A stretch of 64,000 bases of DNA, taken from positions 1,302,001 through 1,366,000 of the forward strand of contig NZ_AP024202.1 in NCBI RefSeq assembly GCF_021654855.1. Direction: 5' to 3'. The notes under the pieces were generated by a model, which saw only the letters and a program-made list of their open reading frames with translations, ran no database searches and had not been told where the DNA came from. Positions 37,621-47,301 of this stretch are shown one piece after another; position 1 is the first letter of the stretch; each line of letters starts with the position of its first letter. Made by a program: the position numbers and the translations under genes. Source of the stretch: Thiomicrorhabdus immobilis. GTDB lineage: Bacteria > Pseudomonadota > Gammaproteobacteria > Thiomicrospirales > Thiomicrospiraceae.

Positions 37621-39384
37621 ATGATAAAACACCCTAAAATCGTTCACCGAACCCCTTCACAAGAAGTTTATGACACCGCTAAACAACTAGGATTAAGCGA
37701 CTTTCAAGCACGCTTAGTTGCCAATAGAACGGATCAAACCGAGCAACTGGATGAAATTGTTTTTCCAAAATTAAAACACATACAGCATCCCTCTGCCTTA
37801 AAAAATATTGAAGAGGCGGCACAAATCATTGTCAAAGCCATTCAGTCAGATGGTGCGATAGTACTCGCGACCGATTATGACACTGATGGTGTGACCTCTG
37901 CCTGGGTTGCGACAACCGCGTTATGTGATTATTTCAATGTTGCAAAATCCCGCATTGTCCATGTAATTGGTGACCGTAAAACCGGTTACGGCATTACCGA
38001 TGATGTGGTCAAGCGTATTTTGTCAATCGAGCAACCCATCGATTTGGTTATCTCCGCAGACCAAGGCTCAAGTGATGAAGATCGGATTGCCGTTTTAAAA
38101 TCGCATGGCATCGATGTTTGTGTCACCGACCACCACCAAATCCCGGTAAGTGGAGTACCTCAAAGTGCCATCTGCACGGTCAACCCACAACAATCCGGCT
38201 GTGAATACGATAAGACCATTGCCGGTTGTTTTGTCATTTTCCTGGTCATGACCCAAGTCCGCCAAACTTTAATCAAACAAGGCCTACTAGAAAAAGACAG
38301 CCCGTCTTTAAAGTATTTGGCTTTAAATGTCGCTTTAGGCACGGTGGCGGACAGTGTGAGCCTGAAAAGCCCGAATAACCGCGCCATTGTGTATGCCGGT
38401 TTACAATTGATCAACCTGTTCCAATCCCCAGCTTGGCAAGCTTTACGTCAACTGAATGACAACCAAGGGATGCCATTTGATGCAGAATTTCTGGGCTTTC
38501 AAGTTGCCACCAGAATCAATGCCGCAAGTCGTGTAAGTGATGTCACCACCGCCTTTAAGTTTCTAACCGCTGGCAATGTCAATGACGCCATGAGCTATTT
38601 ACAACAGCTTGATGAAGACAATCAAAACCGCCGCGCCCAACAAGAGATCATGCTTCAGCAGGCACACCAGCAAGCTCAACAGAGATATACCGACACGACC
38701 TATTCCATGACTTTGAAACTCAATGGCAATGCCGGGATCCAAGGAATCATCGCTTCTCGAATTGGTGAACAATATGGTGTTCCAACGGTAGCGATGACCG
38801 ATTTGGAGGACGGCACCTTAGCGGGTAGTGCCCGCGGCATCGTGCCGGACATTGATTTACGCGAAGCTTTTCAGTGGATGTCTGAACAAAAAAACGACTT
38901 ATTCCTATCCATGGGTGGCCATAAAGGTGCGGCAGGCTGCATGATACCGCTTGAGTTTTATGATGAATTTAGCCATTTATTTGAGCAAGCGATTCAATTA
39001 CAACTCGGTGACAGCGCCCCTGTGCCAATAATTGAAACCGATGGTGAATTAGATGACTGGTTACTCACTCCTAATCTCATTGACGAAATCAATGCCCTTG
39101 AACCCTTTGGAAGAGAATGGCCTAAGCCAATGTTTTCTGGTGAATTTACCATTGTGCAGATTAGAGAAGTTGGCCAACAAAAAACGCATTTATCCTGTAA
39201 ATTAAAAACTCCTAGCGGTACGGTATTTCAAGCGATTTACTTTAACGCAAAGCAAAGTGAAAACGACCCTACGCCGTTTGTTACTGGCGAAGTGGTGGTT
39301 TGTGCCTATCAACCTGCTTTAAACAACTTTGCCGGCAGAACATCGTTGCAATTACGCATCAGCGCAATGACGAGCATCGAGTAG
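37621..39384 (+). CDS. recJ: RecJ-like single-strand DNA 5'-3' exonuclease (DHH family)
   Basis: A 587-aa DHH/DHHA1 phosphoesterase. The motif I DYDTDGVTSAW, motif II-type SADQGSSDEDRI and motif III VTDHHQIP carry the metal-binding acids and DHH, and the DHHA1 domain has SMGGHKGAAGC. RecJ repairs and recombines DNA. Motif II differs from the usual VDNGI, so this is a divergent branch of RecJ. The location beside thrC/hom and the RpfE-like gene fits recJ neighbourhoods in other gammaproteobacteria. Convergent with thrC. Confidence 0.85.
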   Translation: MIKHPKIVHRTPSQEVYDTAKQLGLSDFQARLVANRTDQTEQLDEIVFPKLKHIQHPSALKNIEEAAQIIVKAIQSDGAIVLATDYDTDGVTSAWVATTALCDYFNVAKSRIVHVIGDRKTGYGITDDVVKRILSIEQPIDLVISADQGSSDEDRIAVLKSHGIDVCVTDHHQIPVSGVPQSAICTVNPQQSGCEYDKTIAGCFVIFLVMTQVRQTLIKQGLLEKDSPSLKYLALNVALGTVADSVSLKSPNNRAIVYAGLQLINLFQSPAWQALRQLNDNQGMPFDAEFLGFQVATRINAASRVSDVTTAFKFLTAGNVNDAMSYLQQLDEDNQNRRAQQEIMLQQAHQQAQQRYTDTTYSMTLKLNGNAGIQGIIASRIGEQYGVPTVAMTDLEDGTLAGSARGIVPDIDLREAFQWMSEQKNDLFLSMGGHKGAAGCMIPLEFYDEFSHLFEQAIQLQLGDSAPVPIIETDGELDDWLLTPNLIDEINALEPFGREWPKPMFSGEFTIVQIREVGQQKTHLSCKLKTPSGTVFQAIYFNAKQSENDPTPFVTGEVVVCAYQPALNNFAGRTSLQLRISAMTSIE

Positions 39385-39415
39385 TTTACGATTTATAGAC
39401 ACTTAATTTTAAATC

Positions 39416-39428
39416 ACCAGGGCCTGGT
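39416..39428 (+). repeat. Palindrome variant with one inserted G (ACCAGGGCCTGGT)
   Basis: A 13-bp version, with outer C/G pairs and GCTTTTT following, just after the recJ stop. It could terminate recJ ahead of the stronger hairpin at 39457. Confidence 0.8.
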
Positions 39429-39456
39429 GGCTTTTTAAAAACCGATGGCAAGAGAT

Positions 39457-39497
39457 AAAAAAAACCGGATTGAACAGTTAAGTTCATCCGGTTTTTT
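39457..39497. terminator. Bidirectional terminator between recJ and thrC
   Basis: ACCGGATTGAAC pairs with GTTCATCCGGT with one bulged base, flanked by eight A (39457-39464) and six T. Suits convergent genes on both sides. Confidence 0.85.
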
Positions 39498-39532
39498 ATT
39501 GCAAATGATTTTAAAATTTAGAGAAGATTAGA

Positions 39533-41008
39533 TTAACTCAAAAAACCTAAAATCTCTTTTTCAATATCGGTTTTATCGATTACTGTCGCTTGCGAAATAG
39601 GCTTATCAAACAGTTCGGCAATCTGTACTGGCATGGCTACCTGCGCCTTGTCGGCAATCATTTTCAGCGCATCGATATCCTTCTCGACCTTTTCACCGGT
39701 TAATGCGTAAGAGACAATCGGTGAGAACTTGGTCCACTCAGCCGTTGCATAAGCAATGGTTTTGATAGACTTATCTTTACGACAGGTATCATAAGCCTTA
39801 AAGCAAGTTGCGGTATGCGGACACATCAGATAACCAACCGAGAATGCCTGCTTAATATAGTTTAAGCCCTCTTCATCGGTACAGAAGTCTGCCGCGAAAA
39901 TAGACTGCACTTCTGCCAACTCTGCTGCGGTCAATTTGTAGAATTTGTCATTATCCAATTGCAACATCAACTCTTTAGTACGCTCAGCACCAAACAGATC
40001 AAATAAAATTCGCTCGATATTTGAAGACTTCAAAATATCCATTGCCGGAGAAGTGGTCGGGATGACCGAAGCACCACGTAAATCGTACTCTCCAGTGGTG
40101 ATGAACTTAGTCAACACATTATTGTTGTTTGAGGCGATATGGATTTGCTTGACCGGCAAGCCCATTTTATAAGCATAGTAACCGCCTAAGGCATTACCAA
40201 AGTTTCCGCTTGGTACGTTTAGGTAAACTTCATCACCCAACTCAATCGCACCTTGACGGACCAATTCTAAATAGCTGTAAACGTGATAGATTGTTTGGAA
40301 GATAATGCGGCCAAAATTCACCGAGTTGGCGGCTGACAAAGAGATTTTATGTTCTTTTAAAGACGCTTCAAAAGCCGGAGACGTTAACAACATTTTCAAT
40401 GCAGATTGTGCATCGTCAAAATCGCCATGAATCCCGATTACTTTCAGGTTAGGCGCATCTTCAGTCACCATCTGCAAGCGCTGAACATCCGAAGTACCGC
40501 CATCAGGATATAAACATGCCACTTGCACATTCTTACGGTTCTTAAAGGTTTCCAATGCCGCCGGACCGGTGTCACCACTGGTCGCCGCTAAGATAAGGTA
40601 TTTTTCATCACGCTGTTCCGCAATCGCCGATAAAACCGAGCCGAATGGTTGTAATGCCATGTCTTTAAAGGCACGAGTTGGCCCATGATATAGCTCACTG
40701 ACATATAGATCGTCATACACTTTGACTACCGGCACAGGGTTTTTAGGATCATCAAACTTATCGTAAAGATTTAAAGCCTCATCAATCACCGCCTCATCGA
40801 TATCGACGTCAAATAGCGCTAAAATCGATTTAGCAACGGTTTTATAATCGGAATCAATATGAGATTTAATGAAACCCGCATCAAATACAGGAAGACTCTC
40901 TGGAGAGTAAATCCCTCCAAAAGAAGACATTGGACTTAAAATTGCCTGAGCAAAGGTAATTGAAGCAGGTCTTTGACCATCATTACCACGAGTTTCAATA
41001 AAATTCAT
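39533..41008 (-). CDS. thrC: Threonine synthase
   Basis: A PLP enzyme converting O-phosphohomoserine to threonine. The 491-aa protein shows K115 in YHGPTRAFKDMAL as the PLP-binding lysine, AATSGDTGPAALE for phosphate binding, and VPSGNFGNALGGYYAYKMG. Size is that of the longer type II thrC. hom lies two genes upstream on the same strand, with the RpfE-like gene in between. A candidate -10 (TATAAT, around 41054) sits just upstream. Confidence 0.95.
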   Translation of the reverse strand: MNFIETRGNDGQRPASITFAQAILSPMSSFGGIYSPESLPVFDAGFIKSHIDSDYKTVAKSILALFDVDIDEAVIDEALNLYDKFDDPKNPVPVVKVYDDLYVSELYHGPTRAFKDMALQPFGSVLSAIAEQRDEKYLILAATSGDTGPAALETFKNRKNVQVACLYPDGGTSDVQRLQMVTEDAPNLKVIGIHGDFDDAQSALKMLLTSPAFEASLKEHKISLSAANSVNFGRIIFQTIYHVYSYLELVRQGAIELGDEVYLNVPSGNFGNALGGYYAYKMGLPVKQIHIASNNNNVLTKFITTGEYDLRGASVIPTTSPAMDILKSSNIERILFDLFGAERTKELMLQLDNDKFYKLTAAELAEVQSIFAADFCTDEEGLNYIKQAFSVGYLMCPHTATCFKAYDTCRKDKSIKTIAYATAEWTKFSPIVSYALTGEKVEKDIDALKMIADKAQVAMPVQIAELFDKPISQATVIDKTDIEKEILGFLS

Positions 41009-41138
41009 AACAAACCTATTTGATTGATTTTAATAATTTAATTAGCGCGAATTATACAGAAATATCCGCTGGTTTTTGGTAGATTCTGATTAAATACACA
41101 CTGGAAAATGCAATATTCTTCCGCTTACAGCGTCAAAG

Positions 41139-42191
41139 TTAAAGGCTGTTCAGCGGTTTTTTAAAACGCCAAAACCGGTTCAGATGTGACGGTTTTAAAT
41201 GGGCACGATATTCTTGACCCAAATCCAACAGCAATGAATCGATCTCATCCCTTTTGAGCGCTTGCAGCAATGGTGCAAACCAATTTTCTTCCAACTGCTG
41301 TAAAAGCGTAAGCCACTCATCCAACTGCAGATTATCCAACTTATCCGCAACACTATCCAAGCAGATAAAATGTTTATCTATTTCTCCATTGCCAGGGTCG
41401 GAAAAACCTGCAATCTGATTTAACCAGGCCTGGTAGCTTTCCGGTTCGGCACAATAATGGGATTGCGTTAAGTTAGCCATGCCCTGCAAGTATGCATGAT
41501 TTGAATGAATGGACGCATCGGTTCTGATTAGCAGTTTATCAGCCTCTATTTTTCCCTCACCCCAAACCCAGACACTGTTGATTTCCGGCCAGCCTTGTTC
41601 TCTACGGGCTTCATTGACCGGATGGGTATAAAACAGCATTTGCGTTTCATTTAAAAGTTGACGCCAATACTGCGCGGCATTGCCTTTGGGGTAAAACGCA
41701 TTAACCGATTGATAAGCCAGTTTTTCAATATCGGTCGTTTGAATATCAACCGGTTGTACAATCGATAGATACCAGTGCTGGCTACTCGCCCAAATTAGCT
41801 CAACCTTGTCTTCTGCAAAATGTGCATTAAATTTTTGCAAGAGAGCTTTTGATTCTTGCTCTGTAATCTGCAAAGCTTTGCCAGGAACCAAGACCAAGGT
41901 ATCCCTGTCAGGAATCATTTGCACCGGGTCAACACTAAGCCAGAAATGATTGGGATTGAACTCATCGAGTTCCGCACTGGCCTTGGTTACAGCAATTGGC
42001 AAGCAACCAGGTTGATGAAACAAAAAACTGGCTTGCTCATAAAAACTTTGTGGCTTGACGGCGAACTTATCCGCTTTAGCCAGCAATGTCTGCAGTGCCG
42101 GCAGCTTTAGGTCTTTTAAAGAGGCTTGTGCCTCTTTAACCCTCAAAGCATCGAGTAAACCTGGTATCCATAAAGTAACCGCTTGTGACAA
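41139..42191 (-). CDS. RpfE-like/phosphoglycerate-mutase-related protein
   Basis: A 350-aa protein I recognise as resembling the RpfE-type, phosphoglycerate-mutase-related proteins that sit beside recJ and thrC in Xanthomonas and other gammaproteobacteria. Segments LWIPGLLDAL, VKPQSFYEQASFLFHQPGC, DPVQMIPDRDTLVLVPGKAL and INSVWVWGEG are conserved wording. No catalytic metal ligands are obvious to me, so the function is open. The gene contains one exact palindrome, read as YQAWLN. It is separated from hom by a terminator. Confidence 0.65.
   Translation of the reverse strand: MSQAVTLWIPGLLDALRVKEAQASLKDLKLPALQTLLAKADKFAVKPQSFYEQASFLFHQPGCLPIAVTKASAELDEFNPNHFWLSVDPVQMIPDRDTLVLVPGKALQITEQESKALLQKFNAHFAEDKVELIWASSQHWYLSIVQPVDIQTTDIEKLAYQSVNAFYPKGNAAQYWRQLLNETQMLFYTHPVNEARREQGWPEINSVWVWGEGKIEADKLLIRTDASIHSNHAYLQGMANLTQSHYCAEPESYQAWLNQIAGFSDPGNGEIDKHFICLDSVADKLDNLQLDEWLTLLQQLEENWFAPLLQALKRDEIDSLLLDLGQEYRAHLKPSHLNRFWRFKKPLNSL
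41423..41434. repeat. Exact palindrome ACCAGGCCTGGT inside a gene
   Basis: Lies inside the RpfE-like gene and is read on the reverse strand as Tyr-Gln-Ala-Trp-Leu (codons TAC CAG GCC TGG TTA). One of three exact copies in coding sequence. Confidence 0.9.
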
Positions 42192-42235
42192 AACATCAAC
42201 TCCCGCGCCTTACATCATATAAGCGCTAATCCAAT

Positions 42236-42257
42236 AAAAAAGCCGGGCAAGCCCGAC
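42236..42257 (-). terminator. Terminator of hom
   Basis: GCCGGGC (42242-42248) pairs with GCCCGAC (42251-42257) with one G-U pair and a two-base loop. The A-run at 42236-42241 gives T-run on the reverse strand. Confidence 0.75.
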
Positions 42258-42298
42258 TTTATCAACATACTAATTCAGCTAACTTGCTAATCCTTGGC

Positions 42299-42332
42299 AT
42301 TAATCTATTGAAATTAATCTATTGAAATTAAT
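42299..42332. repeat. 14-bp tandem repeat after hom
   Basis: ATTAATCTATTGAA occurs twice in direct tandem (42299-42312, 42313-42326) with a partial third copy. Located between the hom stop and its terminator. Probably replication slippage, function none visible. Confidence 0.85.
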
Positions 42333-42382
42333 TCAAGAAAATGAACTTGTGAAAATCAATCGATCAAAACCAACTTACACAA

Positions 42383-43693
42383 TTAACCCAAGGTTTCGAT
42401 ACGAATACGCATGATATCACCATCAATCGCATCTAACTCGGCGAGTGAAGCCAAAGCCTGGTTGATGCTCGACTCTTTAACCTTATTGGTGATTAACACT
42501 AATTTCGCATCGTCCGCTTTTTCACTAGAAGGTTCTTGATGCACATTCTCGATACTGATATCTGATTCCGCAAATACCGCTGAAACTTTTGACAATACGC
42601 CCTTTTGATCTTTGACTAAGCAGCGAATGTAGTAACAGCATTCGATTTCATCAATAGAGACGACTGGCGCTGACTCAAGTTGATCCGCAGCAAAACCAAG
42701 AGCCGGTACTTGATCGGCTTTCGGCTGGTCTTTCCAACGGATGATGTCGATAATATCCGCCACAACCGAACTGGCCGTTGGGCCAGCACCGGCACCTGGA
42801 CCGTAATACATGGTTGGCCCAACGTGATTTCCTTTTGCCATAACCGCATTCATGACACCATTCACATTGGCGATCAAAACCTCTTTTGGCACCAAAGTTG
42901 GGTGTACACGTAATGAATAACCATTTTCGGCACGACTTGCGACGCCAAGATGTTTGATTTCATAACCCAGTTGTTGTGCAAAACGGATATCGTCTGCAGA
43001 CACCTTACTGATTCCTTCGGTATATACTTTGTTGAATTGCAATTCGATACCAAAGGCAATCGAAGCTAAAATCGTCAATTTATGAGCGGCATCAATCCCT
43101 TCAACATCAAAAGTTGGATCGGCTTCTGCATAACCTAACTCTTGAGCGACTTTTAATACCTTGGCAAAATCAGCTCCCGGCTTTTTCATCTCAGTCAGAA
43201 TGTAGTTACCAGTACCATTGATGATACCCGCAACCCATTCAATCTTATTGGCAGCAAGCCCTTCACGCATCGCCTTGATAACAGGAATCCCGCCCGCAAC
43301 AGCGGCCTCGTAGCTGACAATCACATTATTTTCTCTTGCCAGTGCAAACAGACTATTACCATGCTCTGCTATTAACGCTTTATTAGCCGTTACAATGTGT
43401 TTACCATTTTTAATGGCGGTTTCAAGCAGTTCCTTTGCAAGCCCTGTACCCCCCATTAATTCAACCACGATATCCACTTCTGGATGATTGACAACATCAA
43501 ACGTATTGTCCGTTAATGCAATACCGGCTGTATCTACACTTCGTGGGCGATTCAAATCCCTTACAGCAATGATGACAATCTCAATCGACTGGCCTAAGCG
43601 ACGCTGGATTTCTGGCATGGTGTTTTGCAGAATATCAACCGTTCCACCACCTACAGTTCCTAATCCTAACAGCCCAACTTTGATTGTTTTCAT
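42383..43693 (-). CDS. hom: Homoserine dehydrogenase
   Basis: NAD(P)-dependent reduction of aspartate semialdehyde to homoserine. The 436-aa protein has a Rossmann motif GLLGLGTVGGGTV at the N-terminus, catalytic-domain blocks VAGGIPVIKAMREGL, GIINGTGNYILTEM and PTFDVEGIDAAHKLTILA, and a C-terminal ACT domain (about 350-436; RCLVKDQKGVLSKVSAVFAE) that allows feedback by threonine. No aspartokinase is fused. alaC is 43 nt upstream on the same strand. Confidence 0.96.
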   Translation of the reverse strand: MKTIKVGLLGLGTVGGGTVDILQNTMPEIQRRLGQSIEIVIIAVRDLNRPRSVDTAGIALTDNTFDVVNHPEVDIVVELMGGTGLAKELLETAIKNGKHIVTANKALIAEHGNSLFALARENNVIVSYEAAVAGGIPVIKAMREGLAANKIEWVAGIINGTGNYILTEMKKPGADFAKVLKVAQELGYAEADPTFDVEGIDAAHKLTILASIAFGIELQFNKVYTEGISKVSADDIRFAQQLGYEIKHLGVASRAENGYSLRVHPTLVPKEVLIANVNGVMNAVMAKGNHVGPTMYYGPGAGAGPTASSVVADIIDIIRWKDQPKADQVPALGFAADQLESAPVVSIDEIECCYYIRCLVKDQKGVLSKVSAVFAESDISIENVHQEPSSEKADDAKLVLITNKVKESSINQALASLAELDAIDGDIMRIRIETLG

Positions 43694-43736
43694 TCTTTTT
43701 TCCTATTATTGCTTTAATTCTAATTTGTAATGAGAT

Positions 43737-44933
43737 TTAGTCTTGCTTGATCAAACCGTCTTTGCGGAACATATCACGAATACCACGAATGGCTTGACGA
43801 GTACGATGTTCGTTTTCAATCAAACCAAAACGCACATGGTCATCTCCATAATCACCAAAACCAATACCTGGTGACACGGCCACTTTCGCTTCCGTCAATA
43901 GCTTTTTAGAGAATTCGATTGAACCCATCGCCTTGTACTCTTCAGGAATCGGCGCCCAGACAAACATGGTCGCTTTAGGTGGCTCTACCGGCCAACCAAT
44001 CGAATTCAAGCCCTGGCACAACACATCACGACGTGCTTTATACATGTCCGAGATTTCTTGCACACACTCTTGCGGGCCTTCAAGAGCGGTGATCGCCGCA
44101 ACTTGAATAGGCGTGAAGGTTCCGTAATCCAAATACGACTTCATACGCTTCAAGGCATTCACCAAGGTTGGATTCCCCACCATGAAGCCAACACGCCAAC
44201 CTGGCATATTGTAACTTTTCGATAAGGTATAGAATTCAACTGCAATCTCTTTAGCGCCCTCTACCTGCATGATCGATGGAGCAACATAACCGTCAAAAGC
44301 GATATCGGCATAAGCTAAATCGTGAATGACCCAAATCTTATGTTCTTTGGCAATCGCAACGACTTTTTCAAAAAACTCTAAATCAACCGTTTGGGTTGTT
44401 GGGTTACCAGGAAAGTTTAAAACCAGCATTTTAGGCTTTGGCCAAGACTCTTTGATCGCTTTTTCCAACTCTTCAAAAAAGTCGACATCCGGCGTTAATT
44501 TCACGTGACGGATATCCGCACCGGCAATCACGAAACCATATGGATGAATCGGATAAGCCGGGTTAGGAACTAGAACCGTATCACCTTTATCGACTGTAGC
44601 CAAAGCTAAGTGAGCCAGACCTTCTTTAGAGCCGATAGTGACAACGGCCTCGGTCTCATAGTCCAACTCAACATCAAACTTGGTTTTATACCAGTTACAA
44701 ATAGCTTTACGTAAACGGGGAATCCCTTGAGATACAGAGTAACGGTGAGTCCCTTCTCTCTGCACTACTTCAATAAGTTTATCAACGATATGCTTGGGTG
44801 TGTCCTGGTCAGGATTTCCCATACCGAAATCGATAATATCTTCACCTCTGCGGCGTGCTTCTGCTTTAAGCTCACCAACAATATTAAAAACATAAGGAGG
44901 AAGTCTGTTTATTCTTTGAAAATCGTCTGCCAC
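43737..44933 (-). CDS. alaC: Alanine transaminase AlaC (class I/II aminotransferase)
   Basis: A 398-aa PLP enzyme with lysine K239 in [15 protein letters not shown] as Schiff-base residue, [14 protein letters not shown] near the N-terminus and FPGNPTTQ for PLP/carboxylate binding. Sequence style and the neighbour hom match AlaC/YfdZ, a glutamate-pyruvate aminotransferase; LL-diaminopimelate aminotransferase is the alternative label. Located 43 nt before hom, so co-transcribed. A promoter is proposed at 45062-45089. Confidence 0.92.
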   Translation of the reverse strand: MADDFQRINRLPPYVFNIVGELKAEARRRGEDIIDFGMGNPDQDTPKHIVDKLIEVVQREGTHRYSVSQGIPRLRKAICNWYKTKFDVELDYETEAVVTIGSKEGLAHLALATVDKGDTVLVPNPAYPIHPYGFVIAGADIRHVKLTPDVDFFEELEKAIKESWPKPKMLVLNFPGNPTTQTVDLEFFEKVVAIAKEHKIWVIHDLAYADIAFDGYVAPSIMQVEGAKEIAVEFYTLSKSYNMPGWRVGFMVGNPTLVNALKRMKSYLDYGTFTPIQVAAITALEGPQECVQEISDMYKARRDVLCQGLNSIGWPVEPPKATMFVWAPIPEEYKAMGSIEFSKKLLTEAKVAVSPGIGFGDYGDDHVRFGLIENEHRTRQAIRGIRDMFRKDGLIKQD

Positions 44934-45316
44934 GAAAGTATGCCTTCTATCAAGGGTCTCAGTTTCGGAAGCTATTGATTTTTAAGCTGTAAATCGGCTT
45001 TAAAAGGTATCAAATAGCGCATATCTTTATGTTGCTGAGAGGGAAAATAAATAAAGGAATAATGATACAGCATCCAGTTTTTTCGTCAATTGAAAATAAC
45101 GTCTAAATCACCATTTTTAGGGAATTTGCACACATTCGAACAGCACTCAAAAGCTGCCGCATTCTACAAAATCCTGCCGAGATTCAACCTGATTTACTCA
45201 ATCAATGCATTTTCAACTCAAAATAAGCTTACAATTCACTATAATCAATCGGCCAAAAATGAATGGCAAACCGATTAGACTCAAGCTTAAACACGATTAA
45301 AAACAGAGAATTCACC
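44934..45316. other. Intergenic region upstream of alaC
   Basis: About 380 bases between the divergent alaC and the Mth938 gene. It carries the alaC promoter (45062-45089). An in-frame ORF at 45090-45278 has no ribosome binding site or homology I recognise and looks spurious. Confidence 0.5.
45062..45089 (-). promoter_or_regulatory. Sigma-70 promoter for alaC-hom
   Basis: Reverse strand TTGACG (45084-45089), 16-nt spacer, TATCAT (45062-45067) with a TG just before the -10. Gives a leader of about 120 nt before alaC. Confidence 0.6.
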
Positions 45317-45700
45317 ATGAAATTTACCGAACATCGCGACTCAAATGTATATGCTGTAAAAAAGTATCAACCTGGCATGGTAAAGGTAAACAACCTCGAA
45401 TTTAACTCCAGCTGTTATATCACTCAAAAAAGCTATAAAGATGACTGGCAGTGCCCAGCCATATCAGCATTGAATACGGATTTGATGGATGAACTTTTGG
45501 CCGAAAAACCCGAAGTGATTATTTTAGGGACAGGTGAAACCCAGACTTTTCCTGAACCGTTGTTTTTCGCTTACTGCGCCGCACAAGGTGTGGGTTTGGA
45601 AGTTATGGCAAATGACGCTGCCTGCAGAACTTACAACGTCTTAACTACCGAAGACAGGGATATTGTTTTAGCTTTGATCATGGATGCTGAAGCAGACTGA
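45317..45700 (+). CDS. Mth938-like domain protein (DUF498/NDUFAF3-type)
   Basis: A 127-aa protein starting at ATG 45317 (the longer in-frame start at 45263 has no site). VNNLEFNSSCYITQKSYKDD and VIILGTGETQTFPEPLFFAY, then GVGLEVMANDAACRTYNVL, are typical of the Mth938 domain, a family related to mitochondrial complex I assembly factor NDUFAF3. No enzymatic function is established. Followed by the palindromic terminator at 45716. Confidence 0.88.
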   Translation: MKFTEHRDSNVYAVKKYQPGMVKVNNLEFNSSCYITQKSYKDDWQCPAISALNTDLMDELLAEKPEVIILGTGETQTFPEPLFFAYCAAQGVGLEVMANDAACRTYNVLTTEDRDIVLALIMDAEAD

Positions 45701-45715
45701 TTCTCTGCAAATAAA

Positions 45716-45739
45716 AAAGCGACCAGGCCTGGTCGCTTT
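45716..45739. terminator. Terminator built on the palindrome (core 45722-45733)
   Basis: The core ACCAGGCCTGGT is extended by AAAGCG before and CGCTTT after, forming a 24-bp perfect self-complementary sequence between the convergent Mth938 gene and nlpD. Adjacent A and T runs support termination in both directions. Confidence 0.85.
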
Positions 45740-45792
45740 CAATTTTAAAAGAACTGACTTGTAGAATAACAAACCACCCCTTATTCAAAAAA

Positions 45793-46686
45793 CTACTTGT
45801 ACTTCAAGACCTTCTTGATATCGACTTTACGACCTTGATAACGCGCTTCTAAATAAAGTTTAGGACGTTTTGTATTCCCGGTTGCTCCCATCAGAGCAAC
45901 CTCCTGACCAGATTCGACATAATCCCCTTCTTTCACAAGCAATGCGCTGTTATGGGCGTAAATAGACATGTAATCATTATCATGCTTAATCACCAGCATC
46001 CAACCATAATTGATAATACCATTCCCTGAATAAACGACCTTACCAGGAGCAACCGCCTTGATTTTTTGACCTGGCACACCGTAAATTTCTAAAATGGACA
46101 GACCGGCGTTATCTCTTAAATATTTATAGGCCAAACCTTTGTGCATTGGCCAAATCCAGGAACGGTTCTTATTAGACGAGGTTTTTTTTGCTGTTTGAGG
46201 TTCATTACGAACTATCGCGGTAGCCGTGGTTTCTTTCTCCACAACCTTAGGTCTTGAAGAGGGGCTTTCCTTAACGATTACGGATTTGGGTGTAAGTGCC
46301 TCATTAAGCTGTTTGCTCTTTTCAATCTCTTTTGAAGAATGTGTATCAGCACTTACTACTGCTGTCTCTGCTGGTACACCCTCTTCATTAATCGGCAAAA
46401 CAAGCTCTTGATTTACATAGATAATATAAGGCGGAAGTAACTCATTGTTTTTTGCGATAGCGGCAATAGTGGAATCGCATTTAACAGCGATACCGCTCAA
46501 AGTATCACCTGAAACAACTCGATATGGTGAATGGCAAGAGTGTGTATTTTGCAACCTCTGGGTCTGTTTTTCACCCGCCGTTGAATGCCTTGGCTCATAT
46601 TTCGTAGGTGAGGAACAAGATGCCATCATTAAGCTCGCTGTCAATAAAGTGGTGAGTTTTAAAACAGGTTGCTTATATAAATTCAT
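45793..46686 (-). CDS. nlpD: NlpD-like LysM/M23 lipoprotein, likely amidase activator
   Basis: A 297-aa outer-membrane lipoprotein. The lipobox LMMASCSS makes C24 the lipidated residue. A LysM domain (about 56-98; YRVVSGDTLSGIAVKCDSTI) and a linker precede an M23/LytM domain (about 190-290). Zinc ligands are missing: the HxH position reads YLEARY, and the first His-Asp pair is absent. This is normal for NlpD, which activates the amidase AmiC instead of cutting peptidoglycan. Last gene of surE-pcm-yqaA-nlpD. rpoS, which usually follows, is not here. Confidence 0.92.
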   Translation of the reverse strand: MNLYKQPVLKLTTLLTASLMMASCSSPTKYEPRHSTAGEKQTQRLQNTHSCHSPYRVVSGDTLSGIAVKCDSTIAAIAKNNELLPPYIIYVNQELVLPINEEGVPAETAVVSADTHSSKEIEKSKQLNEALTPKSVIVKESPSSRPKVVEKETTATAIVRNEPQTAKKTSSNKNRSWIWPMHKGLAYKYLRDNAGLSILEIYGVPGQKIKAVAPGKVVYSGNGIINYGWMLVIKHDNDYMSIYAHNSALLVKEGDYVESGQEVALMGATGNTKRPKLYLEARYQGRKVDIKKVLKYK

Positions 46687-46713
46687 AGTCTTGTGATTCT
46701 TTTATTAATTGTA

Positions 46714-47301
46714 TTAGTGGTTAGAGAGCATTTTAAAGCCGATATAAATCAGGACTAATACTACTAAGCCCCAACCAATCCAGTCAACCCATTTCCTGAC
46801 GGTTGTTTCCATTTTTTCACCGCCCCAACGCATCAATCCGGCAACCAAGAAAAACCTAGCCCCCCTACCAATAAAAGAAGCGATAACAAATGGCACAAAA
46901 GCCATTGCACTGGCACCAGCAGTGATGGTGAATAGTTTATAGGGAACAGGACTGAAACCGGCGATGAACACGATCCATACCCCATACTCTGAAAACCACT
47001 GATTGATTTGGATGATTTTATCTTGATACCCTAAGGCTTCAATAGATGGCATCAATAAATCCATCGCCCAGTAACCGATGGCATAACCGAGAACGCCGCC
47101 TAAGATGGAAAAGATGGTGGTTAACCAGGCATAATAGAATGCTTTTTGAGGTTGAGCCAAACTCATTGGCATCAACATGACATCCGGTGGAATTGGAAAA
47201 AACGATGACTCTGCAAAACTTAATCCACCTAGATAAATAGGGGCTTTTTCATGCTTAGACCATTGCAAAGCTTTATCGTACAATGTTGTAAAAATCTTCA
47301 A
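46714..47301 (-). CDS. YqaA/DedA-family inner membrane protein
   Basis: A 195-aa polytopic protein. SFFPIPPDVMLMPMSLAQPQ, GGVLGYAIGYW and FIAGFSPVPYKLFTITAG, then GRGARFF, match the SNARE-associated/VTT domain of the YqaA branch of DedA proteins, involved in membrane lipid handling. It overlaps the pcm stop by 4 nt (ATGA) and is 27 nt before nlpD. Confidence 0.9.
   Translation of the reverse strand: MKIFTTLYDKALQWSKHEKAPIYLGGLSFAESSFFPIPPDVMLMPMSLAQPQKAFYYAWLTTIFSILGGVLGYAIGYWAMDLLMPSIEALGYQDKIIQINQWFSEYGVWIVFIAGFSPVPYKLFTITAGASAMAFVPFVIASFIGRGARFFLVAGLMRWGGEKMETTVRKWVDWIGWGLVVLVLIYIGFKMLSNH

Noticed and set aside
42299-42332. 14-bp tandem repeat as possible CRISPR or iteron
   Set aside because: Only two full units, no spacers, no replication or Cas genes nearby.
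45090-45278. Forward ORF of 62 codons in the alaC upstream region
   Set aside because: No ribosome site, overlaps a good reverse-strand promoter and the upstream region of the Mth938 gene; no recognisable features.
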